Positions 1-11,830 of a DNA stretch of 11,830 bases are shown here, piece after piece (position 1 is the first letter of the stretch; every line of letters starts with the position of its first letter). This stretch comes from Chloromonas sp. AAM2. Taxonomy: Eukaryota; Chlorophyta; Chlorophyceae; Chlamydomonadales; Chlamydomonadaceae. The position numbers and the translations under genes were made by a program. The notes beneath the pieces are model-generated. The model searched no databases. It was given only the letters and a program-made list of their open reading frames with translations, and was not told where the DNA came from. The DNA lies in assembly GCA_004335635.1 (NCBI GenBank), contig QAXH01004586.1, positions 5,114 to 16,943 of the forward strand. Direction: 5' to 3'.

Positions 1-52
<52 letters not shown>
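1..52. repeat. (TG)26 microsatellite, possibly longer past the window edge
   Basis: A perfect TG dinucleotide run reaches the left edge. On the ELP2 sense strand it is a (CA)n tract starting 25 nt into the intron that follows the last visible exon (donor at 77-76). Confidence 0.97.
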
Positions 53-54
<2 letters not shown>

Positions 55-77
55 TGCTGCATGTGCCTGTGGCCCAC

Positions 78-3000
78 CTGCGGCCTCGCCACCTCGCACC
101 AGTGGCCACCACCCCCTGTGGCGGTGAATATGCGCGCTGTCTGATCCGCGCTGACGCTCATGACGCACGAGCCGTCACAGCCCCACGTCACGCCAGTGAC
201 TGCATCCCAGTGCCCGCCCAGTGCGTGGCGGGGCGCCCACGAGGCATGGCGCGCTCCGTTGGCAGGAGCTGCTGGCAGGCGCCGCTCCCACAGGTGCACA
301 GCGCCTGTGAACACAAGCCAGGGGAAGAACAAGGGTAAGCGCCCACTGTGCGTGATGCCTGCGCTGCCAATGCCCGCACACCAGGGCCTCAACTGAGCTG
401 TTTCCTTGACATAACAAGGGAAAATGTCGCCTGCAGCCCTCTGTGCCCCACCTGTAAAGCCGTGTGCCATGATGCAGGCGCCGTCCGGACTGAAGACGCC
501 GCCAAAGTACCCCAGGCAGGCCGCCCCCGCGTCGCCCATACTGGACACGTTCATCCACAGGCCGCTGCTGGCCTGCGCTGGCCACAGCTCACAAAGCCAT
601 GCATATTTGCACAGACCGATGCATACACCAACACACGCACAGGATGGTGTTTGCAAGAAATTGATGGCCAGAGCTCGTTTGCTCCAGTGGTCAGGTCGGC
701 AAATCACATGGCCCATGCAAGTGTTTAGTGTCTGGTATGTCCTACGGTGCACAGACTATTGACTTGATCAGAGATGGTCGGGCTGTGCATGCGGGCCACA
801 GCGCACCTCGTACGTCCAGAGCATCATGGTCCGGTCCATGCTGGCCGACAGGAGACACAGGGAGGTGCGCTGCATGGGCACACTGCCTAATGCTTGTGCT
901 TCCGAGGGCGGTGGGGCGGTGACGGGCTGTGGCTGCCAGCACACACTGTGCACCCAGTCCTCGTGTCCAATCAGGAGCGACTCCAGGGTAAAAGAGAAAC
1001 TGCAAAGCAGTCAAGTGCACATAATTGTGTTTGGCTGTGCGGCGACATTGCAGCCTGTCAGTGTTGTTTGTTGCAGCACATCCGCTTTGCACCCGAGGGT
1101 GTGCGTGTGTGTGCGCGCGTGTGTGGTTCTGCTCGCAAACACACTTGTCTGCCATATGCGCCTGTGCATGCATGCACAGCAGCCGGCATTCACCATTGTC
1201 CCGCCGCTTCAAAGCCCGGCCTCGGCGCATATCTCATGATTGCATCCAGTGCGTCCCCTTCCTCCACACCCTGTGGCCCTGTGGGTGCCGGTGAACCGCC
1301 GCCCTCCACACACACACGCCAGATACGGCCATACCTGTGCCCATTGTGCGAAAACACAGTTTGGTGTCAGGAAGCCACGTCAATCACGCAGATTGGAGCT
1401 GCTGCAGTGCCATCCTGAACAGGCAGCACTGTTTGGCGACGGCTTGCCATAATCAAAGCCATGTTCGTTACTAGGACTGAAATACTGTGCAGGGCCAACC
1501 TGGACAGGCAGCACTAGTGGGCCATGCCATGCCGTGATGGCAGTGGGGGCCCATGGCGAGCAAGACACTGGTGTGGTGCAGGCGCCTGCATGGCCCACCT
1601 GTCCTGGGATGCGGTGGCAATCAGCAGCTCAGTGGGAGCAGAGGCATGGGTCGGCGCATGCGGCGTGACGTGATGGAGAGCCAGGGATCGGATCCAGCCC
1701 TCATGCCCTGGCAGCTTGAGGGCTGCATGGAAGCTGGCATGACCGGGCGGGCGGCAGTACAGGTGCAGGCGCGAGTCCGTCCCACCACTCACAAGCAGCA
1801 GCCTGCGACATCAGAACACTCAAGTGCAGTGATAAGCAGTAGTACGCAAGCGGTGCTACCCAACAATAGGATGGCATGTCTACTTCCACTTTTGCAAAAC
1901 GCAACGCCATGACTGCTTCTGACAAACCTTCAGTGTGTTTGAAAGCGTGGTGCATGTGGCTGCATTGCGTCTTGCTCAACACCCATCTGATGAATTCCGC
2001 CCCTCCTCACCAGTCCGTGTGCCCGGGCAGGTGTGTGAGCGCCACGGTGTGCTGCATCTGACTGCCCACCGGGATGGTGGACGTGCAGCCCCAGCTGGCC
2101 TGACCGTACCGGGTGCAGTCCGCATCTGCCCCGCCTGACACTTCTGCGGCGGGTGGGGCGGCCGGGTGGCACTCCCACACGCGCAGGGCCGAGTCTCCCG
2201 CTGTGCTGACCATCATGAAGCCGCCGGATGGGCTGCTGCTGCTGGGGGGCAGGGCGTGGAACGCTAGCCCTGTCACAGGGCCCGTGTGGCCCTGCACATA
2301 CAGCACACAGCATGACATGCAGGCAACGTGTTCAACAGGAGTGCAGTACCGAGGTGGTAGGTTGACAGACTGCAGACTGCCAAGACGGGCCGCAGGCGGC
2401 GTTACCCCCAAGGCCCGCCCCTCTGTCCCAGACACACACACACACACACACTACTAGATGCTTGAAATCCCCACGTCAGCAACAACGCATTTGTTGCGTG
2501 CTAACAAAGCCCGCCCAAGTCATCCATCCAGTCGTCTACGTCTTCCATTCAGCTACTGACAAGTCGTCCAATCGGCCCTGAGCCCAACTGTAGAGCCCAA
2601 CTGTGTTATGTTGCCATCCTGCTGGCTGGTTGCCGTACCTGGAGCACCGCCAGCTGCTCCCATGGCTGCTCCGCCCTGCCCCGCAGGTGCACCGCCCACA
2701 CCCGCAGCTCGCCCTCTGTCGACCCGCTGACCAACAGCTCAACACTTTCAAGAGGAAGGATCTGCGTCACTGCGAGCATCACCAAGTACAGAAAGACCTG
2801 TGACTGGATCGAGCACGCATGCACACACCGCAGGACGATCCAGGCAGTTGTCAGAGGGCGCAAATGGCGGCTGCAAGGCCTCAAGAGGTCATGCGTGAGT
2901 TGAATGAATGCTCACTCACGTGCGTGTGGCACCCAGGCCACACAGCCAACCATGCTGGTGTGGCCGGTCATAGTTGCCACAACCTCCGCCGCCTGCGGTC

Positions 3001-3309
3001 ATAGGCACCAGACAAGCACGTTGCACCGCAGCCCATGCCCAGTAACCCCTTCTTGAGCGCGTGTGCTTGGTTGCAGCTGTTCCAGTGATAAGCTGTTGCT
3101 GTCCATAATGGCCAGCTAGTGTGGTGCCAACCTAGGGTAGAATAGCAATCAGGGCCTTTCTGGCTGTACAGTCACATGTGCCTCACCTTGGGATCGTAGA
3201 GGGCAACCATGTGATGGGCACCATAAGCCACACAGCTGCCTTGGCTCCATGCAAGCGCATTCACCACCCGGTTGACCCCAGCTGAGACAAACTCCTGATG
3301 AACCTGCAT
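78..3309 (-). CDS. ELP2: Elongator complex protein 2 (WD40 scaffold), N-terminal 498 residues, 3' end outside window
   Basis: Elp2 is the WD40 double-propeller subunit of the Elp1-2-3 core of Elongator, which modifies wobble uridines of tRNAs. Exons, 5' to 3' on the minus strand: 3309-3187, 2992-2920, 2769-2639, 2291-2011, 1802-1599, 1334-1194, 999-807, 572-452, 304-78. All junctions are GT–AG and phase-consistent. Family hallmarks are the N-terminal NRVVNALAWSQGSCVAYG and YDPK (about residues 13-41), GHTSMVGCVAW (51-61), SGSTEGELRVW (80-90), GHTGPVTGLAF (110-120), LLLVSGGTDSRLHLY (204-218), GHEGWIRSL (235-243), LESLLIGHEDWVHSV (323-337), SASMDRTMMLW (369-379), GYFGGVFSPDG with MAHGFTGAVHLW, and SADQTARIF ending at EVARPQ. 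I chose the ATG at 3309 because family similarity starts there. Known Elp2 proteins run to about 800 residues, so the second propeller lies beyond the left edge, after an intron starting at 77. Low-complexity insertions sit in blade loops of exons 4 and 7. Identity is secure; exact ends of weakly conserved exons are less so. Confidence 0.95.
1099..1125. repeat. Alternating GT/GC purine–pyrimidine tract
   Basis: A 27-nt run of strictly alternating G with T or C, including a GCGCGC core, lies inside the ELP2 intron at 1000-1193. Such tracts can adopt Z-DNA in vitro; no function is shown here. Confidence 0.85.
2432..2451. repeat. (AC)10 microsatellite
   Basis: A perfect AC dinucleotide run lies inside the longest visible ELP2 intron (2292-2638). 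Confidence 0.95.
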
Positions 3310-5573
<2,264 letters not shown>

Positions 5574-5961
5574 TGCACCACGCACACTGGTCTTCCGGGC
5601 TTGCTGCATGGCAGGCCCGTGCAATCCGGCCGCTCTTGGCCAACAAAATCATGCCCCTGGCTGCCATCTGCTGTGCCAGAGGACAGAGGACGACACACGT
5701 ACATGTTTTGCTGACACACACAGTCAGATCAGACAGGAATTGTCCCAGAACTGGCAGACTTCTTTCTTTCAGTGGATACCAATATGGACCTTGACACTAC
5801 TCAATGCATCTGCCTCACGATAAGAGATACCTGCAGTCCTGCTGCGTCCACTGTGTGTTCTGCTTCTATGTGTGCTTTCAGCCTGCTACTATTTGTTGCT
5901 TCGCCATGTTGCAACTGTTGGCAACCAGCTCCTCATGTCGGACTAGGGGACACGCGCACTC

Positions 5962-5966
5962 TGTAA
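5962..5966 (+). terminator. Candidate TGTAA poly(A) signal of CFIm25
   Basis: TGTAA is the prevailing poly(A) signal of green algae. This is the first plus-strand copy after the CFIm25 stop codon and implies a 3' UTR of about 400 nt. A second copy lies at 6453-6457. The motif is short and expected by chance, so transcript ends would be needed to confirm it. Confidence 0.4.
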
Positions 5967-6913
5967 GTAAGGGGGCTCGGAGGCGTCCAGTGATCTCCAT
6001 GGTCAGTTCCAGGATAGTTGCAGGAAAGCATGACAGTCCAGAGTCCCCAGCCAGGACCACAGCTGACAGGAAAGTCGAACGTGCCATCATTACACAATTT
6101 GACGAAACGCATCACAACCTGAATTTATCATGGTGCACATTGATTGTGGCTTGGCAACAAGCAGTCACGCATCCATCGAAACCAGTTCCATCATTGACAT
6201 AGTAACTCGTTTATATAATGGTCACAATCAGAAACAAACGTTAAGGCAATGTTTCAGCCAACAAGTACTCAAGTGGCTCGTGCGAGAGCAACAGCTGTGC
6301 TTGTGTTCACATCAAAAGTCCAAAGACCCCGTGGTGACATGAATCTGCATCTTGTGAATACATGTCGTTAAGGCGTTATGCGAGTCCGAGTGTGCATTGT
6401 GTTGCAGTTAGGGTGGTTGCGCAATGCCTGAGCGAGGTGAGGCGTCAGACCATGTAATGAATTGCGATGAAACGAGCCAAAATCTTGAGCATGCAGAACT
6501 TGGCCTGCAGCACAGTGAGCAGCTCCCGACGTCTGCCCTTCCCGGGCGCACTCCTGCGTCTCTGAATAGAATACAATGGTACACATTAGGCAAGCTTGCA
6601 ACCATTGGCACCCGTAGGCACACAGCTGTGGCCTCAGGGTGGACACAAAATGCATGGTCTGACTGTCCGTTGCATTCTGTTCATAAGCAGATAAGAATTG
6701 AGCAGAAGTGCTACCTTCTTACTCACCCATTCGAGGTCACTCATGATTTCATACCCAGCCAGAAACCATACAGTTTGTAGTAAGAATCAAATCTGACGTT
6801 CTTATTGATCTCCCGCCAGTACCAAATGCTCTGAAGTGCCACTTTGATATTTTGTGCGCCCAACGCCTTCATTGGCATTGCCACTCTGGCACGTTTGTCA
6901 GACAAAGGTCATG

Positions 6914-6918
6914 TTACA
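6914..6918 (-). terminator. Candidate TGTAA poly(A) signal of the membrane-protein gene
   Basis: A minus-strand TGTAA starts 24 nt after the TGA at 6942, which would make an unusually short 3' UTR. The next minus-strand copy is at 6092-6096, implying a 3' UTR of about 860 nt. Neither can be preferred from sequence alone. Confidence 0.25.
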
Positions 6919-6941
6919 GCACTTGTCCAAAAACAGCTGTG

Positions 6942-9900
6942 TCAATGTCGCCCGCCGTTCGGTTGCGATCTGAACGGGTGCACTTGGGCCTTGGCACCTG
7001 TCTTCCTCGCCTGCAGCATGGCGCTGCCCTGGAATCCCACACGTGCCAACTCCACCAGAATAACCACCACAACCTGCAGTTAGGGCCATTCGTGAATGAC
7101 ATTAGTAAGCACAACGCTGTAGAGGGCAATTGTCATGTGCAATGCCGACCCCTGCATGTGATGCAGGCTATAGGCTATAAGCTACATTGCGCTGTCTGCC
7201 AGCCAGGGATAGCATGCGACGTACCTCAACGATGACTAAGATGGTGGCCAGGACGCTGGCTGGTACGCTCATGGACACGCCCGCGTTTTGAATCATTGCA
7301 AAGATCAGCAGTGCAGTCTCGAGCACACTGAGGCCAACTTCCACGCCCAGCACCGCAAGACTCTGGAAAGGCTTCAGAGCGATCAGGTACCTGCAGATGC
7401 ATGACACCGGGTTGCACTACTGAGCACTTGCACCAAGGCGCTGAAAACAGTAGCAGCAGTCAGGTGCTGCGATCAGTGCTGCATGAACGGCCAGGATGCT
7501 TGTTGTGGCATGGCCCACTCACTGTGTGTATGCCGTCTTCACGCCCAGCGCTGCTGCCAACTGAACGGCGGAATGATCCTGTGCCGCCCAACCGCCCAGC
7601 AACGCGCCCAGGATTCCAATTTGCATAAGCGCAAGTGCGTTGGCAATCAGCCATCGCCAATGGCAGCGCGCCAACACCTCAGTCTGCGGTTCGTTTGGCC
7701 CCGCAGTTCCGGCAACGTCGTCCACCAGCCATCCGTACTTGCAGCACCAGGCGCTTTTCTCGCCCGCACTGGTAAGCAACACGACTCGCCCGTCCTTGGC
7801 CGTGGCGACCCCCTGCTCACCGACGTAGGCGGATGCCACGCGTGCACGGCGGCTGCCGCTGACAGGCTCCTCCGAGTCCCCGCTGCTGCCCGCCTGCTGC
7901 CTGCGCTCCTTGCGACGCCGCCTGCGACGCTCCCGACGCTCTGCCAAAACTTCAGGATCTGGCATGACGTTAATAGCTCGCGTGTTGCCTAGGCGCAAGG
8001 CCTCACGCACAGCAGAGATGCGTGACCGTGCTTGGACCGGAACAGCAGCATCCTCGGTCGCTTCTGCGACTGGACCGGGTCCATGCGCCGCAGGAATTCG
8101 GAAACCCTCCTCGTCTGAGCTGCTGCCGCTGTTTAGCTGGCCGTTGCTCATTCTGCAGCAGCACAGCATGGCTCCACAACATTGTTTGTGTCACAACATG
8201 CAAGGACTAGGGCCAGACTGTATTCCACTGCTGTGTGGGTGTGTTCTAGTGTATACTTGCACACATGGCAACTCTGCAATGGTGGTATGTTGATAGTATA
8301 TATCACGGACTGCGACCCAAGAAAAAGGACCGTGAATGGGTGCACTGTGAATGTGCAGTTCACTCACCGGTGGGCCAAGGCTGAAGGAACACGAAGCTGT
8401 TTCAAATCGCTGCTCATCTCGTTGGCCATCGGGTGGCTGGGCGTGACTGCGCCACTGCCGGCTCGTGAAGCGCCTCGAGGCAGCGCTTTGGGCATGGGGC
8501 TGAACTGTCCATCGGCAAGGCTGTCCACGCCTTCTGGACCATCAGGGTCGACAACGGAGCCTGGACTGGACTTTGCATTAGCCAGTGGCAGTCTGCGGGG
8601 TGTGCCAGCGGGGCTGAAGGTCATGGTTTGCTGCCTGAGAGACATGCGCTGAATCAACAGCTCTCCGGGAGTTGGCTCAGCACCACCATGCGAGACTTGA
8701 TCCGGGGAGGGTCCATTGGAAGGGTACACCGCCGCACCAGAACGAGGAGTGCGGAACACCCGGTTGCTGCTTCCGTCCGACTGCCACAGTCGCAAGTGCC
8801 GTGAGTGGGGGCGGTGCGGGCTGTGGCGGGTAAGGGGATCCCGGCAGAGGCGGGGCTGGTACGGGCGCTCGGCGAGCACCGGGGCTTGCCAGCACACGTG
8901 GCTGTATGTGGTATTGCTGGCCGGCAATTGTGTCGACCTCCACAAGCTGCATAGGTGCCTCAGGCTGGCCAGGTCGGCCGGCAGCCTGGAGTGCAGGTGA
9001 CGGCTGGCGCACGAACAGGGCCTCTCCAGTGGGGCCATGTGAGGCCACCGGCTGTTGTGTTGCCCAGCTACCTGCACCCTGTAATGCAGGTGCTGCAGCA
9101 GCGTCCATACCCGGCGACACAGGGTGCACTTGATTGCTCACGGCAGCCTGTGGAGACATAAGCATTGTTGCCAGGAAACGCGACAGAACGCCCCGCTGCG
9201 CCTCACTCATCGTTGCCATATTTGCCCACTGCACATCCTGCTGCAGCACCAGGAAGCGGGGTGCCTGTTGGCTGGTGATGTACAGCAGCGCCAGGAAGAA
9301 GGCCCCGGCAAGCAGCAGCGTGCACACCCAGATGGCAACTAGGACGGGTGGGACGGAGCTGTAAGTGCGCTCCCAAGCATACGCACGTGTGCTGGCATGC
9401 AGCAGAGGTGGAAGCACCACTGCCAGTGCAGCCAACAGAAGCTTTGGAGCCGCTGCATACAGCTGGATGCCAGCTAGACGCAAGCTGAGGTCGGTAGTGG
9501 ACCAAATCACTGCACGCACGAAGCGAGTAAAATCACATTCAGGCCTGAGTCACTAGCTAGAATTCACAAATTTTGGCCTTGTCACAGTCTTGTTAGTTAT
9601 CCATGCTGTTGTGTTTGGGACTTGACATGTGTTGCCTCCCTGGCTTGCCTTCCTTTACCCATCCAGCAGCTGTACAGTGTGCATACCGCTGCCTTGAAGA
9701 ATGAAATCACGGTGTTGCACGCACTCACTGAGGTGGATCACCACCGCCGCCGCCACGAGTGCAGCTCCAACCTCCAGCACCGAGAACAGGTCCATCCACG
9801 CCAGCTTCACCTCGCCAGAAACGTCCACAGACACCCTGTCGCCCCACACCAGGGCGGGCGTGGCCACTGGAGACATGCTCAGTGCCATGGAGTCGGTGCT

Positions 9901-11830
9901 GGCGTAGACGAGCATCGGGGACAGCGACACCGCTGTCAGGTTCCTCAACGCAATGTCCAGAGAGGAGTTGGTGCCCTGCATAAGCAAACACACAGTCAGT
10001 GAAAGACGTAGCTCTCGTGACCGTACAACGTTGGGGGCTGCTGCCACGCTGAGCTTGGAAGTGTCTGATGTGATGTGCAGCCCTGCGACGTTGATATGCA
10101 ATTGACACGCACACTCTTGAAACGCTTCCTCTCACCAACAGTGCTGGTGGTGTGGTGCCGGTGTCAGCCATTGCCTTTGTGGCGCTGGACAGGTCGGCAG
10201 CAAAGCCCACAGCCGAGGCGGGTGCGAACTGGAGCGAAATCCATGCTGCTGAGTCCGTGGCGACCTCGTAGGACGCTGGCATGTTTGCGGACATGTGTGC
10301 CGTGAAGCCCAGCAACTGCAGGTGCCCGGCGGAGCGCAGCACACCTGCGCCGCAGGCCATGGCTGTCCAGCCAGGCGTCAGCACTGCACCTGCCATGCAT
10401 GACAGCGTTGACGCTGCTAACGCCACAGCGCTGATCGCATTCAGAGCAACTGCTGCTTTTGGGAGTGCCTTGCTCGGCACCGCCACCGACAGGACGTTGC
10501 TGGGCACACCAGAGTTACCCGCAAGGTCCAAGAAGCCGAAGCTCGGTAACTGTATGGACGCTTCCTCGCCAGGCGTGCCTTCAAGCGTTACAAGTGCAAA
10601 TGTGTTGTTCGGCTGCTCGACTGCGCGCACCGTCGCGCCCGTCACCGTGAAATTGTTGGCGTGCAGCGGCTGCACACCCTCGCTGAACTCTGCTGCTATC
10701 ACGAACGTGTTGTTGGCTAGGCTTGGATCCAGTGACGCCGTGAGTGTGGCCTGTGGCGGAGTGAAGTCGGCAACGACCGAGAGGAAGGATGGCATGGATG
10801 AGGGGTTGCATGAGTCGTCCTTCAGCACCACATCCACCACTCCTGGGGAGCTGACAGTAATTGTGATGCTGAACAGTAGGCCAGGGACCAACTCGACTGC
10901 ACTGTTTGCCTGCACGTCGGCTCGTGCGCCCACACCAAGCAAGCATGTGTACCTGCAGTCAGCAAGCAACACATGGACCAGCCAGGTTAGACTAAACTAT
11001 GGCCATGGTCTTCAAAGTGAACAGCAGGTGTTGCACAGCCTGTTCACACTCAATGCGGCTTGCCGGTTGTGCCTGGCACACACAACACATCTGTATGGCG
11101 TGATCGCTCCCTTTTTTAACCACTTACTTTGGTCCACAGGCCGTGGTGAAGCTGAAGGGTGATGCAAACTCGATGATGGCAGTGAAGGAGTGACGGGCCA
11201 CCCTTGCCGGCATGTACAGCGCAGCGGCCGGACGCGCCTGGCAGAGAGTGCTCAGCAAGTTGAGCTGCAAGGGGTGCAGCATACAGGAACAAGGTCGAAC
11301 AAGGCTAAGGTGGCAAAGTCACTTGTCTAAGTATCACAGAGCTGACCACCAAGGAAGAGATTTGTGCTGTCGCAGCAACACTCTCGCACACCCACCTGCA
11401 CTGAGTAGTCAACATACGTCACGAACGGCGTGCCGTACTTGGCTTTAAGCGCAGAGTCTGATGCGAAGAGGAATGACACGTCTGCGGGTGTGTTCTGCAC
11501 GCGCTGGACCAGGGCTGTGAGTCTGCTGGTGTCTGTGTCGGCCGGGAAGACCAGGGCAGTCTGGACCACCACTGAACCTGCACTAGTGCTCTGGATGATG
11601 ACCCCTGACATGCTGCAGTTGGTGGAATTGGACAATGCAGTGCGGAAGTCCTGGCGGAAGTTCTGCTCAACAAACGGATCTGAGAGTGTTGACATGTCGA
11701 GATTCGGCCAGGTGGCGACCAGGATGACGGTGGGTCGTGCGCCCTCGGGGGGGAAAGGAATAGAAGGTGGTGCTGGGGAGGGTGGCGGTGGCCAGGGTGG
11801 AGGCGGAGGCGGGGAGGGTGCGGGTGGGTA
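6942..11830 (-). CDS. Large multi-pass membrane protein with Pro-rich linker and Ig-like ectodomain, possibly TRP-like; 5' end outside window
   Basis: Minus-strand exons, 5' to 3': 11830-11396 (open at the edge), 11264-11128, 10952-10136, 9975-9729, 9509-8938 (3' end uncertain), 8780-8368, 8152-7523, 7390-7225, 7073-6942 (TGA). Phases are consistent, giving 1182 residues, numbered here from the window edge. Order: Pro/Ser-rich linker (1-28); a compact alpha/beta-looking domain (about 33-145); a cysteine-containing beta-rich segment (146-255); an Ig-like domain resembling bacterial Big families (about 256-350), with FTPPQATLTASLDP, AAEFSEGV, NNFTVTGATV and FLDLAGNSG; a hydrophobic helix at 357-382; GHLQLLGFTAHMSANMPASY then W428, recalling the GH-Q-F...P-Y...W stretch of fungal TRP-like/FLC proteins; helices near 526-548, 563-583 and 598-624; a low-complexity loop (625-1038) with an Arg run at 945-958; helices near 1040-1062, 1093-1117 and 1126-1150; and a short basic tail. 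Sequons in the ectodomain fit secretion. It could be a channel or a receptor; the function is not shown. Confidence is for the gene, not its role. Confidence 0.8.
8781..8937 (-). other. Proposed 157-nt intron in the membrane-protein gene, needed to change reading frame
   Basis: Coding in one frame runs from the exon at 9509 to about 8940 and beyond, while clear coding downstream of 8780 is in another frame, one base later. A phase-0 donor GAG|GTCGAC (8937) and acceptor GTGGCAG|TCG (8781) give 157 nt, within the size range of the other introns of this gene (131-219 nt). The donor is weak, and GT sites nearer the acceptor would also work. Confidence 0.45.

Larger units (their letters stand above)
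5574..6941. other. Convergent intergenic region holding the 3' UTRs of CFIm25 and the membrane-protein gene
   Basis: This 1368-bp stretch separates the CFIm25 stop codon from the stop codon of the opposing membrane-protein gene. Open frames here, such as 6424-6780 on the plus strand (118 codons), have composition unlike the neighbouring exons, no recognisable motifs and no phase-compatible splice partners that I could find. I see no tRNA cloverleaf, long repeat or transposon ends. It is more AT-rich than the flanking exons, as expected for untranslated sequence. Confidence 0.6.

Noticed and set aside
1..52. CRISPR-like or telomeric repeat
   Set aside because: It is a simple TG dinucleotide run with no spacers and no telomere unit.
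742..1230. 162-codon open frame on the minus strand spanning ELP2 exon and intron sequence
   Set aside because: It reads across the 1000-1193 intron in a frame other than that of the conserved WD40 residues; repeat-derived His/Thr/Ala runs come from the GT/GC tract.
6424..6780. 118-codon open frame on the plus strand in the convergent intergenic region
   Set aside because: No recognisable motif, no splice partners and composition unlike the neighbouring exons; most likely chance.
7483..7992. 169-codon open frame on the plus strand
   Set aside because: Antisense to the exon at 8152-7523, which joins in phase with its neighbours on the minus strand.
10000..10952. Bacterial origin suggested by the Big-like Ig domain
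   Set aside because: The domain is encoded in a multi-intron gene with a Pro-rich linker and sequons, and such Ig-like domains are widespread in chlorophyte surface proteins.
10281..11162. 293-codon open frame on the plus strand
   Set aside because: It is the antisense of the Ig-like and first-helix exons of the membrane-protein gene. GC-rich coding sequence often leaves the opposite strand open; the minus strand carries the domain signatures and splice sites.

Overview
This window looks like nuclear DNA of a green alga (core Chlorophyta). The evidence is GC-rich, TG/CA-rich sequence, genes split by many GT–AG introns of about 130–430 bp, TG microsatellites inside introns, UGUAA-type candidate poly(A) signals, and a modular extracellular protein with a Pro/Ser-rich linker and an Ig-like domain of a kind common in chlorophyte genomes. 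The species cannot be fixed from sequence alone. All exon models below were built by hand: each splice keeps reading phase, and the first two proteins align to their families across every junction.

Layout. (1) Positions 78–3309, minus strand: the first nine exons (498 residues) of ELP2, the WD40 scaffold subunit of Elongator; its 3' part lies beyond the left edge. (2) Positions 3310–3666: a 357-bp divergent region between two start codons. (3) Positions 3667–5573, plus strand: a complete five-exon gene for CFIm25 (NUDT21/CPSF5 family, 233 aa), the RNA-binding subunit of pre-mRNA cleavage factor I. (4) Positions 5574–6941: a convergent intergenic stretch with no convincing gene, holding both 3' UTRs. 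(5) Positions 6942–11830, minus strand: the last nine exons (1182 residues) of a large multi-pass membrane protein. It has a Pro-rich linker, a compact extracellular domain, a cysteine-containing beta-rich segment, an Ig-like domain and 7–8 membrane segments, with a long low-complexity Arg-rich loop before the last three. The segment after the first membrane helix resembles fungal TRP-like/FLC proteins, but the function is unproven.

The genes do not form a pathway. ELP2 (tRNA wobble modification, Elongator) and CFIm25 (mRNA 3'-end formation) are both housekeeping genes arranged head to head, so a shared promoter is plausible. The most interesting points are a stop-free, multiple-of-three first intron in CFIm25, the pairing of a UGUA-binding factor with the UGUAA poly(A) signal of green algae, and the unassigned receptor- or channel-like membrane protein.
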